DNA from: Spongiibacteraceae bacterium UBA5047
GTDB taxonomy: Bacteria; Pseudomonadota; Gammaproteobacteria; Pseudomonadales; Spongiibacteraceae
Length of the DNA stretch: 27,365 bases
Assembly: GCA_002415025.1 (NCBI GenBank)
Contig: DIBR01000048.1
Span: 34,318-61,682 of the forward strand
Reading direction: 5' to 3'
Position numbers and translations under genes: made by a program. Positions within the stretch are counted from its first letter, which is position 1. Every line of letters starts with the position of its first letter. This document shows, in pieces, positions 15,343 to 22,884 of this stretch. The notes beneath the pieces are model-generated. The model ran no database searches. It was given only the letters and a program-made list of their open reading frames with translations, and was not told the origin of the DNA.

Positions 15343-18300
15343 GTGATTGATTCAATAGTTCGCCTCTCCATAGAGAGGCGCTTTCTGATGCTGAGCCTGA
15401 TTCTGGTGCTGACCGGGATGGGCATCTGGAGTTATCAGCGACTTCCCATTGACGCCGTACCGGACATTACCAATGTGCAGGTACAGATTAATACCGAAGC
15501 ACCCGGTTACTCCCCACTCGAAGCTGAGCAGCGGATCACCTTTCCCGTTGAAACGGCTCTGTATGGTCTACCGCAACTGGATTACACCCGTTCGCTATCT
15601 CGCTACGGTCTGTCGCAGGTAACCGTGGTGTTTGAAGAAGGCACGGATATTTACCACGCTCGCAATCTGATCGACGAGCGACTGGCGGCAATCAAAAGTG
15701 CCTTGCCGTCGGGCCTGGAGCCGAGGATGGGCCCAATTGCTACCGGCTTGGGCGAAATATTCAGCTATACCGTTCAAGCCGAAGAAGGCAGCAAACAACC
15801 GAATGGCGAACCTTGGGATTCCACCGCACTGAGGGAAATTCAGGACTGGATCATTAAACCGCAGATGGCACAGGTTCGCGGTGTGGTTGAGATCAACACC
15901 ATTGGCGGTTTCGACAAGCAATACCACGTAACACCGAACCCAATAAAGTTGCTGGAGCACGGCATTACCTTGCCGGATATCGCTCGTGCGCTACAGGCCA
16001 ACAACAATAACCGTGGTGCCGGGTACATTGAACGCAATGGCGAACAGATACTGGTGCGCTCGCCGGGTCAGCTTCAGACAATCACTGATATCGAACAGGT
16101 AGTCGTTGGTCGTCACGGCTCAGCCCCCGTCATGATTGAAGACGTGGCAGAGGTCGCCATTGGCAAGGAGTTGCGTACCGGCGCAGCAACCCGCGACGGT
16201 AAAGAAACGGTGTTGGGCACCGCCATGATGTTGACCGGCGCAAACTCGCGCACGGTGGCCCGGGATCTTGCGGCCAAGCTGGAGAGCGTCAAAGTCTCCC
16301 TGCCGGAAGGTATCAAGGTAGAAACCGTTTATGACCGCACGACACTGGTGGATAAAACCATCGTCACCGTACAGAAAAACCTCCTGGAAGGCGCGTTGCT
16401 GGTCATCGTGGTGCTGTTTCTGCTGCTCGGCAATATTCGTGCGGCCTTGATTACAGCCGCCGTGATTCCTCTGGCCATGATGGCGACGATCACCGGGATG
16501 GTACGCACCGGTGTTTCAGCCAACCTGATGAGCTTAGGTGCGCTGGACTTTGGGCTGATTGTCGATGGCGCGGTGATTATCGTAGAGAACTGCATCAGGC
16601 GCTTGAGTCATTCAGGCCAGACACTGGCACTGCGCGAGCGCCTTGAAGTGGTGTATGACGCAACTCGCGAGGTGATCCGTCCCAGCCTGTTCGGTGTGGC
16701 CATTATTACCGTGGTCTACATCCCCATTTTCACTCTCAGCGGGGTGGAAGGGAAAATGTTTCACCCGATGGCTGCCACCGTAGTGATGGCCCTGTTGGCA
16801 GCCATGGTGATATCGCTAACGCTGGTTCCAGCAGCGGTTGCGGTGTTCATGAAAGGCCCCATCCAGGAGCAGGAAAGCCGAATCATCCGCTCAAGCAAAA
16901 ACCTGTATCGACCGTTGCTTGAAAAAGCGCTCTCCCTGCCCAGTACCGTTGTAGGAAGCGCGACGCTATTGGTTGTACTTTGCCTTTGGCTGGCAACTAC
17001 CCTGGGATCGGAGTTTGTGCCCCAACTCGACGAGGGGGATATCGCCCTGCATGCGCTGCGGATACCCGGCACCGGGCTTGAACAATCCATCAAACTGCAG
17101 GAAATTCTTGAGGAGCGACTGAAAGCCTTTCCTGAAGTCGACAAGGTATTTGCCAAAATCGGTACTCCGGAAGTGGCAACCGACCCCATGCCACCCAATG
17201 TGGCCGACAACTTTGTGATGCTGAAACCCCGTGATCAATGGCCTGATCCGAAGCGCTCCAAGGCCGAACTGGTGAAGGCTATGGAGGAAGCAGTCGAAGC
17301 CTTGCCCGGTAACAACTACGAGTTTACCCAACCCATTCAAATGCGGTTTAACGAGTTAATTTCCGGCGTGCGAGCGGATCTGGGCATCAAGGTTTTTGGT
17401 GATGATCTGGATCAGCTGGAACAAACAGCCGAAGAAATTTTGGCGGTTGTTCAGCGAGTCGAAGGTGCCGCTGACGCGCGAGTGGAACAGGTCAGCGGTT
17501 TACCCATGTTGTCGATTATTCCCAAGCGCATTGCACTTGCGCGCTACGGTTTGACGGTTGATGACCTGCAATCCCTGATTGCGGCGGGCATTGGCGGTGA
17601 AGACGTTGGGTTGATTTACGAAGGGGATCGGCGCTTTACCCTCGCCTTGCGGTTACCGGAGGACATACGGCGCGACATCGACAGCCTCGGGTTTTTACCG
17701 GTTCCCCTTCCAAACGGCAACTATGTGCCGCTGGCGGAAGTCGCCGACCTACAACTCAAACCGGCACCTGCACAAATCAGCCGTGAAAACGGCAAGCGTC
17801 GCGTGGTGGTTACCGCCAACGTGCGAGACCGGGATCTGGGCAGCTTTGTGGATGAGGTTGAGCGTCAGATTGCCAACAAGGTGGAATTGCCCAGCGGCTA
17901 CTGGCTGGATTACGGTGGCACATTTGAGCAACTGCAGTCCGCCAGCAAACGGTTGGCATTAGTCGTACCGGTCACACTGGCCATTATTATTGGGCTTCTG
18001 GTGATGGCTTTCGGTTCATTAAAGGACTCGCTGATCATCTTTACCGGTGTGCCCTTGGCCCTGACCGGCGGCGTATTGGCCTTGTGGCTACGCGATCTTC
18101 CGCTATCAATTTCGGCAGGCGTTGGCTTTATCGCGCTCTCGGGTGTTGCTGTCTTGAACGGGCTGGTGATGTTGTCCTTTATTCGCGACCTTTGGCACGA
18201 GACCGGAGATTTGCGTGAGGCAATTGTTGAAGGTGCGCTGATTAGATTGCGCCCTGTATTGATGACAGCCTTGGTTGCAAGTTTGGGCTTTGTGCCGATG

Positions 18301-18444
18301 GCCTTGAATACGGGTACCGGTGCTGAGGTTCAACGCCCACTGGCCACGGTGGTGATCGGCGGCATTATCTCGTCGACCTTGTTGACGTTATTTGTATTGC
18401 CGGTGCTGTATCGCTGGGTGCACCGGAGAGATCAAACCGACTAG
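15343..18444 (+). CDS. czcA: CzcA-type heavy-metal RND pump (first system)
   Basis: The 1033-residue product is a full-length HME-RND proton antiporter. The GTG start at 15343 has a GAAGGAGAG ribosome site. The TM4 motif DFGLIVDGAVIIVEN places Asp402, Asp408 and Glu415 at exactly the positions known as essential in Cupriavidus CzcA, pointing to the Zn/Co/Cd class (HME1) rather than the Cu/Ag class. Twelve membrane segments and two large periplasmic loops are as expected; RLPIDAVPDITNVQVQ is the conserved opening. It exports divalent cations using the proton gradient. Exact metal choice cannot be read from sequence. A strong hairpin follows the stop. Confidence 0.95.
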   Translation: MIDSIVRLSIERRFLMLSLILVLTGMGIWSYQRLPIDAVPDITNVQVQINTEAPGYSPLEAEQRITFPVETALYGLPQLDYTRSLSRYGLSQVTVVFEEGTDIYHARNLIDERLAAIKSALPSGLEPRMGPIATGLGEIFSYTVQAEEGSKQPNGEPWDSTALREIQDWIIKPQMAQVRGVVEINTIGGFDKQYHVTPNPIKLLEHGITLPDIARALQANNNNRGAGYIERNGEQILVRSPGQLQTITDIEQVVVGRHGSAPVMIEDVAEVAIGKELRTGAATRDGKETVLGTAMMLTGANSRTVARDLAAKLESVKVSLPEGIKVETVYDRTTLVDKTIVTVQKNLLEGALLVIVVLFLLLGNIRAALITAAVIPLAMMATITGMVRTGVSANLMSLGALDFGLIVDGAVIIVENCIRRLSHSGQTLALRERLEVVYDATREVIRPSLFGVAIITVVYIPIFTLSGVEGKMFHPMAATVVMALLAAMVISLTLVPAAVAVFMKGPIQEQESRIIRSSKNLYRPLLEKALSLPSTVVGSATLLVVLCLWLATTLGSEFVPQLDEGDIALHALRIPGTGLEQSIKLQEILEERLKAFPEVDKVFAKIGTPEVATDPMPPNVADNFVMLKPRDQWPDPKRSKAELVKAMEEAVEALPGNNYEFTQPIQMRFNELISGVRADLGIKVFGDDLDQLEQTAEEILAVVQRVEGAADARVEQVSGLPMLSIIPKRIALARYGLTVDDLQSLIAAGIGGEDVGLIYEGDRRFTLALRLPEDIRRDIDSLGFLPVPLPNGNYVPLAEVADLQLKPAPAQISRENGKRRVVVTANVRDRDLGSFVDEVERQIANKVELPSGYWLDYGGTFEQLQSASKRLALVVPVTLAIIIGLLVMAFGSLKDSLIIFTGVPLALTGGVLALWLRDLPLSISAGVGFIALSGVAVLNGLVMLSFIRDLWHETGDLREAIVEGALIRLRPVLMTALVASLGFVPMALNTGTGAEVQRPLATVVIGGIISSTLLTLFVLPVLYRWVHRRDQTD

Positions 18445-18451
18445 CGCTATC

Positions 18452-18489
18452 GGAAATGACTGGCAGTAAAACTGCTGCCAGTCATTCCG
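18452..18489. terminator. Hairpin between convergent czcA and DUF3703 genes
   Basis: ATGACTGGCAG (18456-18466) and CTGCCAGTCAT (18475-18485) are exact inverted repeats with an 8-base loop. With CGGAA/TCCG outside, the stem reaches about 15 bp with one bulge. It lies between the ends of two convergent genes, so it is probably a bidirectional terminator, although T-tracts are weak on both sides. Confidence 0.65.
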
Positions 18490-18508
18490 AGTTCCCGCAA
18501 AAACAGGA

Positions 18509-18877
18509 TCAAACCCCTTCTGCTTTGACCTTGGCAATGATCGCTTCAAGCTCCGGCTTAATCGGCAAGGGCTTAACCGGGCTGATATTACTGCCGCCGG
18601 TATTGCCAATGGGCACACCTTTCATTGCCGTTAGCGCTGCCGCACCGATGATGCGAATAATTTGACCGACGATTTCCTTACCATCTCTATGGCGCACACC
18701 CCAAAGACACATCAACCAATGCACCTTGACATGCCAGCCTGTGGATTCTTGACCCAGTACATGGGCATTTTCCAGGTGCTGAAAGGCTTTGGCTGCGTCG
18801 CCATGGGACTCAGCCTCCTTAGCGCGTTCCAGCTCCGCTTCCACATAAGGCGCTATCGCTTTTGAAAAACGTTGCAT
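18509..18877 (-). CDS. DUF3703 family protein
   Basis: The 122-residue product matches DUF3703 throughout: an N-terminal helix with AELERAKEAESHGDAAKAFQ, then HLENAHVLGQ, HVKVHWLMCLWGVRHRD, and the conserved VPIGNTGGSNISPVKPLPI. The family is often encoded beside CDF or czc metal transporters but has no established activity. It is cytosolic by absence of a signal. It follows the CDF gene by 30 bases on the minus strand, so they form one unit. Confidence 0.9.
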   Translation of the reverse strand: MQRFSKAIAPYVEAELERAKEAESHGDAAKAFQHLENAHVLGQESTGWHVKVHWLMCLWGVRHRDGKEIVGQIIRIIGAAALTAMKGVPIGNTGGSNISPVKPLPIKPELEAIIAKVKAEGV

Positions 18878-18907
18878 TCGCTCTTCTCCCTTCGAATTGC
18901 GAGCTCT

Positions 18908-19741
18908 CTACCCGGCCTCAAGTGACAGTATGCGACGGGAACCATTCAATACAACCGCCGTAATAATCAAACCAATCACCAGATCGGGATACGGAGAGTT
19001 TGTCAGCATTACCAGTATGCCAGCCACGATGACGCCCGCATTGGCGATAACGTCATTGGACGAACAAATCCAGGTTGCGGTCATATGTACCCCGCTATCT
19101 TTTTTACTGGCCAGGAGATATAGGCACAGAATGTTGGCCGCCAACGCCATCAGCCCAATACCAATCATGAAGAGGGATTGCGGTTCGCTGCCATAGGCAA
19201 AGCGACGTAGCACTTCGATCAGGACACCAACGCCCAGAACCAGCTGCAGCCAACCCGTGGTGCGTGCGGCCGTGAGCTTGAGTGATGCACTGCGGCCTAC
19301 AGCGTACAAGGCCACCCCGTACACACTGGCGTCAGCCAGCATATCCAGCGAGTCAGCAATCAAGCCTGCCGACTGAGCCCAGATGCCCGCGACTATCTCG
19401 ACGCCAAACATCACAAAGTTGATCGCGAGAAGCGCCCGCAGGGTTTTCGCTTCATCGGCATCGCGGGCTTGTTGAACGCTGCCTAGCACCCCTGCATTTC
19501 CTTGGTAATCTGCGAGCGCTATCTGCTCTGAATCCAGTTGGAGTCTTTGTAAGGCCGCGTCAATATCAGCAGGCGCGGCGGTATGAACAACACCAACTTG
19601 ACGGCGTCCCATATCAATCTCAAATGATATAACCCCGGGGTTACTCTCCAGGGCGCTTTTGACGAGTTGTTTTTCGGCCGCGCAGTCCATTTTGCGAATC
19701 GCAAAAGTCTGACGGACGGGAACTTGTTTGGTATCGGGCAT
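18908..19741 (-). CDS. CDF-type cation transporter with N-terminal HMA-like domain
   Basis: The 277-residue product begins with a ferredoxin-like, HMA-related domain (about residues 10-75) whose metal loop reads KMDCAAE (Cys20) in place of the CxxC motif. The membrane part (about 90-270) has the CDF pattern: AGLIADSLDMLADAS in TM2 supplies DxxxD, and TM5 reads WICSSNDVIANAG, giving CxxxD where HxxxD is standard. CDF proteins export Zn, Co, Ni or Cd from the cytosol to the periplasm by proton exchange. The TM5 Cys suggests a shifted metal preference (inference). The C-terminal cytosolic domain of classical CDFs is absent, as in this HMA-fused subgroup. It heads the CDF-DUF3703 unit and has no strong ribosome site. 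Confidence 0.9.
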   Translation of the reverse strand: MPDTKQVPVRQTFAIRKMDCAAEKQLVKSALESNPGVISFEIDMGRRQVGVVHTAAPADIDAALQRLQLDSEQIALADYQGNAGVLGSVQQARDADEAKTLRALLAINFVMFGVEIVAGIWAQSAGLIADSLDMLADASVYGVALYAVGRSASLKLTAARTTGWLQLVLGVGVLIEVLRRFAYGSEPQSLFMIGIGLMALAANILCLYLLASKKDSGVHMTATWICSSNDVIANAGVIVAGILVMLTNSPYPDLVIGLIITAVVLNGSRRILSLEAG

Positions 19742-19774
19742 TTTATGGATTTCTGTGTCTGCTAAAAGGCATCC

Positions 19775-19805
19775 ATGGTAAAGCTTGCACCTGACTAAAG
19801 GTCAA
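19775..19805 (-). promoter_or_regulatory. MerR-type promoter candidate for the CDF gene
   Basis: On the minus strand TTGACC (19800-19805) and a weak -10 TACCAT (19775-19780) are separated by 19 bases, the overlong spacing typical of MerR-family-activated promoters. The imperfect dyad ACCTT/AAGCT in between resembles a CueR/ZntR-class site with one mismatch. It sits 34 bases before the CDF start. No MerR-family gene is in the window. Confidence 0.45.
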
Positions 19806-19808
19806 GCT

Positions 19809-20036
19809 CTAAAGCGCTTTGCCAAATCCTCCCCAGACAATGATTGCCATTCCCGAAAGCACGATAGCACCACCAGCCCAGTCATACGGTGTGAGCGCAA
19901 TGCCATCGACCACACGAATCCAGATTATCGCCGTCGCTACATACACGCCGCCATAGGCAGCATAAACACGGCCAATGGCTGCCGGGTGTGAATCATGCAG
20001 TACAAAGAGGGTAAGAGCGGCAATACTGAATTCCCA
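19809..20036 (-). pseudogene. ynfA: YnfA/UPF0060 family, C-terminal remnant
   Basis: The minus strand encodes about 75 residues ending at TAG 19809-19811 with the YnfA hallmarks: HPAAIGRVYAAYGGVYVATA, then RVVDGIALTPYDWAGGAIVL. Intact YnfA is about 108 residues with four membrane helices. Here the N-terminal third is missing, and TGA stops sit immediately upstream of the homology (20037-20039 and beyond). The family has been linked to small-multidrug-resistance-like transport. The remnant lies between the CDF gene and the metal-sensor promoter, so the region was probably rearranged when the second czc operon arrived. Confidence 0.82.
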
Positions 20037-20062
20037 TCAGACGTCACTTCAGAAACACTCAC

Positions 20063-20093
20063 TTGACAAACCCATCCCCCCCCATGGGATACT
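20063..20093 (+). promoter_or_regulatory. Promoter and CsoR/RcnR-type operator of the second czc operon
   Basis: A consensus -35 TTGACA (20063-20068) precedes a weak -10 GATACT (20088-20093). Between them is CCCAT-C8-ATGGG (20071-20088): inverted arms around a run of eight cytosines. RcnR/DmeR/InrS-class repressors bind short inverted repeats flanking G/C tracts, and the gene starting at 20124 encodes such a protein. Occupancy here would block RNA polymerase, so metal-relieved autorepression is the simplest model. Confidence 0.6.
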
Positions 20094-20123
20094 GGATTCG
20101 AATTGGAAATCAGGTATGCTCCC

Positions 20124-20393
20124 ATGGCTCACGTTCACGAATCCCATCCCCAAATTGTCAACCGCCTAAAACGCGCTAATGGCCACCTCAGTAAAATCAT
20201 CGCCATGATTGAAGAGGGTAGCCCCTGCGTGGACGTTTCGCGCCAGTTGCAGGCTGTCTACAAGGCGATCGGCAATGCGAAAAGCGAGTTTGTCCGCGAT
20301 CATATTGAGGGTTGCCTTACCGAGGACAACGCCTCGGCAACAGAGCTCAAACGCAAAATGCACGAGATCAAAGAAATCAGTCGCTACCTATGA
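20124..20393 (+). CDS. CsoR/RcnR-family metal-sensing repressor
   Basis: The product is 89 residues from ATG 20124. The family core is clear: QIVNRLKRANGHLSKIIAM, DVSRQLQAVYKAIGNAK and DHIEGCL. Candidate metal ligands are His3, Cys35, His60 and Cys64: the N-terminal His is typical of RcnR/DmeR Ni/Co sensors and the Cys-His-Cys set of CsoR copper sensors. The N-terminus (MAHVHESH) adds two more His. These all-helical tetramers leave DNA when metal binds. It overlaps the following czcC by ATGA, so sensor and pump are made from one message. DmeR-like Ni/Co or Zn sensing is my preferred reading; copper cannot be excluded. Confidence 0.92.
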   Translation: MAHVHESHPQIVNRLKRANGHLSKIIAMIEEGSPCVDVSRQLQAVYKAIGNAKSEFVRDHIEGCLTEDNASATELKRKMHEIKEISRYL

Positions 20394-21634
20394 GCTTTCG
20401 AATTCGAACTTTTTCCCTCGCCATCGGTTTAGGGCTGGTGGGCACGGTATCTGCTGAGGTGCTGACTCTGCAGTCTGCCGTTGAACAGAGCCTGGCACAG
20501 CATCCTCGCCTAGCCGTCGAGCAGTTTCGCTCAGCCGCTGCCCAGGCAAATGTCAGACACTCGTCGGTCGGTACCAAGCCCGAATTAAATTTGACAGTCG
20601 AAGATGCGCTGGGCTCAGGCATCTACTCATCGGCTGATTCCGCACAGACGACACTGAGCATTGCCTGGGTGCTCGAAGGCGGTTTGCTTGAGACCCGCGA
20701 ATCTACAGCCCTCTCTGAGCAGGCAGTCATCAGCTCGGAAATCAAGGCAAAACGGCTGGATGTGGCCGCAGAAACCGCTGCCCGTTTTATGCAGGCGCTG
20801 TTGCTGCAGCAGCGTTCCGAGCTTGTGACAGCGATGGTGAAACAGTCCGGGCAGACACTTGACCAAATTCAGCGCCGGGTCAATATCGGGCAGGCTGCCA
20901 ACGTTGATGCGCTGCGGGCCAAGGCGCAGCTGGCAGAAGCGCGGCTGCTCCAGGACGACATCGAACATGAAATCCGGGTGGCTTATAGGGAACTCGCGAC
21001 GACTATGGGAGACCCTGAAACGGGATTCCAGCGAGTGTCAGGCAATCTCTCACAACTGGGCAAGCCGGTGAAATTCGAGCAATTGGCTCAGTCGGTGGAT
21101 AGCAACCCGGGGTTAGCGATACTCAACAACCGCAAACGGCTGGCAGAATCCAGGCTCGCCCTGACCAAGGCTGAGGCGCGCTCGCGCTGGAAGTTCAGCA
21201 CCGGCGTTCGTCACTACGCGCTGGAAGACGACGTGGCCATGGTTGCCGGTGTAACCCTGCCGCTGGGCGGTGAGCGTCGTAACCGCAACGCGATCGAATC
21301 GGCGGCGCTGCAGGTACAGGCGTCGGCCGCCGAGACCGAAGCCCAGCGGCTCGAGCTGACAACCCAGCTCTATAAACTTCACGAGCAATGGCTGCACGCG
21401 CTTCACGTCAATGAATCTTTACAAACTGACATTCTCCCGCTGTTGCGCCAGTCTCTGCGCGAAACTCAGCGCGCCTATCAGCGTGGACAAGCGACCTATC
21501 AGATGTTGAATGACGTCCAGTCTGAACTGCTGTCTGCCGAAGGTCGTCTGCTGGATATCCAGCACCGCGCCCACCTGAACCGAATTGAAATTGAGCGTCT
21601 GACCGGCGCACCGCTAAATGGACTGACCCCATGA
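20390..21634 (+). CDS. czcC: CzcC-type outer membrane factor (second system)
   Basis: The product is 414 residues from ATG 20390, chosen because it gives a signal peptide (MSFRIRTFSLAIGLGLVG, cleavage after VSA) and an ATGA overlap with the sensor gene; the frame is open farther upstream inside the sensor gene but that has no meaning. It is a TolC/OEP-family outer-membrane factor with LTLQSAVEQSLAQHPRL opening the first repeat. It shares ordered similarity with the first CzcC but is clearly divergent, so the two systems are paralogues rather than a recent duplication. Confidence 0.93.
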   Translation: MSFRIRTFSLAIGLGLVGTVSAEVLTLQSAVEQSLAQHPRLAVEQFRSAAAQANVRHSSVGTKPELNLTVEDALGSGIYSSADSAQTTLSIAWVLEGGLLETRESTALSEQAVISSEIKAKRLDVAAETAARFMQALLLQQRSELVTAMVKQSGQTLDQIQRRVNIGQAANVDALRAKAQLAEARLLQDDIEHEIRVAYRELATTMGDPETGFQRVSGNLSQLGKPVKFEQLAQSVDSNPGLAILNNRKRLAESRLALTKAEARSRWKFSTGVRHYALEDDVAMVAGVTLPLGGERRNRNAIESAALQVQASAAETEAQRLELTTQLYKLHEQWLHALHVNESLQTDILPLLRQSLRETQRAYQRGQATYQMLNDVQSELLSAEGRLLDIQHRAHLNRIEIERLTGAPLNGLTP

Positions 21635-22860
21635 ATACCTTACTTCAAACCAGTTTTCTCATGCTGCTGCTTGTCCTCACAGGCAGCGTGACCAGTAACA
21701 CGGTGTTGGCAGCCGGTGCAGCCGTTACTGAGGAAGAACCAGAAAAAGGCCCGCACCGTGGACGCATGCTGCGCGACGGTGATTTTGCATTGGAGCTGGC
21801 GATTTTTGAAACCGGCGTGCCACCCGAATACCGGGTGTGGGTGACAAACGCAGGAAAACCTGTCACCCCTGAAGAGGTATCGCTGACGGTTACCCTGATC
21901 CGGCTGGGCGGTGTGAAAGACAACATTGGATTTCGCGCTCAAGATGATTTTCTGCGCGGCGATATGGAAATTTACGAGCCCCACTCGTTTGAGGTGGTCG
22001 TGAAAGCCACCTACCAGGGCCAGACACACAACTGGCACTTTGAGAACTTTGAAGGCCGCACCCGCATCAGCGCTGACGTCGCCGAGGCCATGGGCATTCA
22101 AACCGGCACAGCCAAGAACGAAACGCTGACCGAGCGGGTTCCGGCGATCGGACAGTGGGTAGCGCCGAAGTCGGCCGATCGCTCAATCAGCGCGCGCTTT
22201 GACGGATTGATTACCAAAGTGCATGTGAGCGAGGGGCAGGACGTCAAACGTGGTGACGCGTTACTGACTGTAGAAGCCAACGACAGTTTGACACGCTACA
22301 CCATCAAGGCCCCGATAGCGGGCCAGGTCACCGAGCTGAACGCCGCCGAAGGCGAACACACTCGGGGACGAGTGCTCGCCCGCCTGCTGGATAGCAGCGC
22401 GCTGCTGGCCGAGGTGCAGGTTTTCCCAGCCGATGCGGCAAGAATCGCCCTCGGACAACAGGTGAATCTCACACCAGTCGTGGGCGGCGGGCCGGTTTCC
22501 GGCAAGGTGGTTTCTGTGCGGCGATCTGTGTCCGCTGCGCAGGCAACACCCGTCCGAGTCGAAGCCGACATTCCCGTGTCCTTGCCCGCTGGCAGTTTTG
22601 TACAGGCGGATATCGCGGTTGATCATTACACCGCACCACTGGCAGTGAAACGCCAGGCCCTCCAGAGTTTTCGCGACTTTACCGTGGTCTACGCCAAGGT
22701 GGGCGATCAGTACGAAGTGCGCATGCTGGAACTCGGCCGCGAAGCCGGCGAATGGGTTGAGGTGCTCGGCGGGCTGGAACCGGGTACCGAATACGTTACC
22801 GAGAACAGCTACCTGATCAAGGCGGACATCGAAAAGTCCGGCGCCTCTCACGACCACTAA
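21631..22860 (+). CDS. czcB: CzcB-type adaptor with extra N-terminal domain (second system)
   Basis: The 409-residue product is about 80 residues longer than the first adaptor. After the signal peptide (about 1-27) comes an extra domain (about 33-150) beginning EEEPEKGPHRGRML and continuing through a beta-rich stretch, as in CzcB proteins with an N-terminal metal-interacting domain. The usual adaptor parts follow: HVSEGQDVKRGDALLTVEAN and IKAPIAGQVTEL form the lipoyl/barrel-sandwich unit. The end, KSGASHDH, nearly matches the first CzcB. ATG at 21631 overlaps the czcC stop by four bases. The extra domain may give different metal hand-off or specificity. Confidence 0.93.
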   Translation: MNTLLQTSFLMLLLVLTGSVTSNTVLAAGAAVTEEEPEKGPHRGRMLRDGDFALELAIFETGVPPEYRVWVTNAGKPVTPEEVSLTVTLIRLGGVKDNIGFRAQDDFLRGDMEIYEPHSFEVVVKATYQGQTHNWHFENFEGRTRISADVAEAMGIQTGTAKNETLTERVPAIGQWVAPKSADRSISARFDGLITKVHVSEGQDVKRGDALLTVEANDSLTRYTIKAPIAGQVTELNAAEGEHTRGRVLARLLDSSALLAEVQVFPADAARIALGQQVNLTPVVGGGPVSGKVVSVRRSVSAAQATPVRVEADIPVSLPAGSFVQADIAVDHYTAPLAVKRQALQSFRDFTVVYAKVGDQYEVRMLELGREAGEWVEVLGGLEPGTEYVTENSYLIKADIEKSGASHDH

Positions 22861-22884
22861 ACACACTATCACCAAGGAACGACC

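Noticed and set aside
15343..18444. CusA-type (Cu/Ag) identity for the RND pump
   Set aside because: The TM4 motif DFGxIVDGA with D402/D408/E415 is the CzcA type, not the CusA type.
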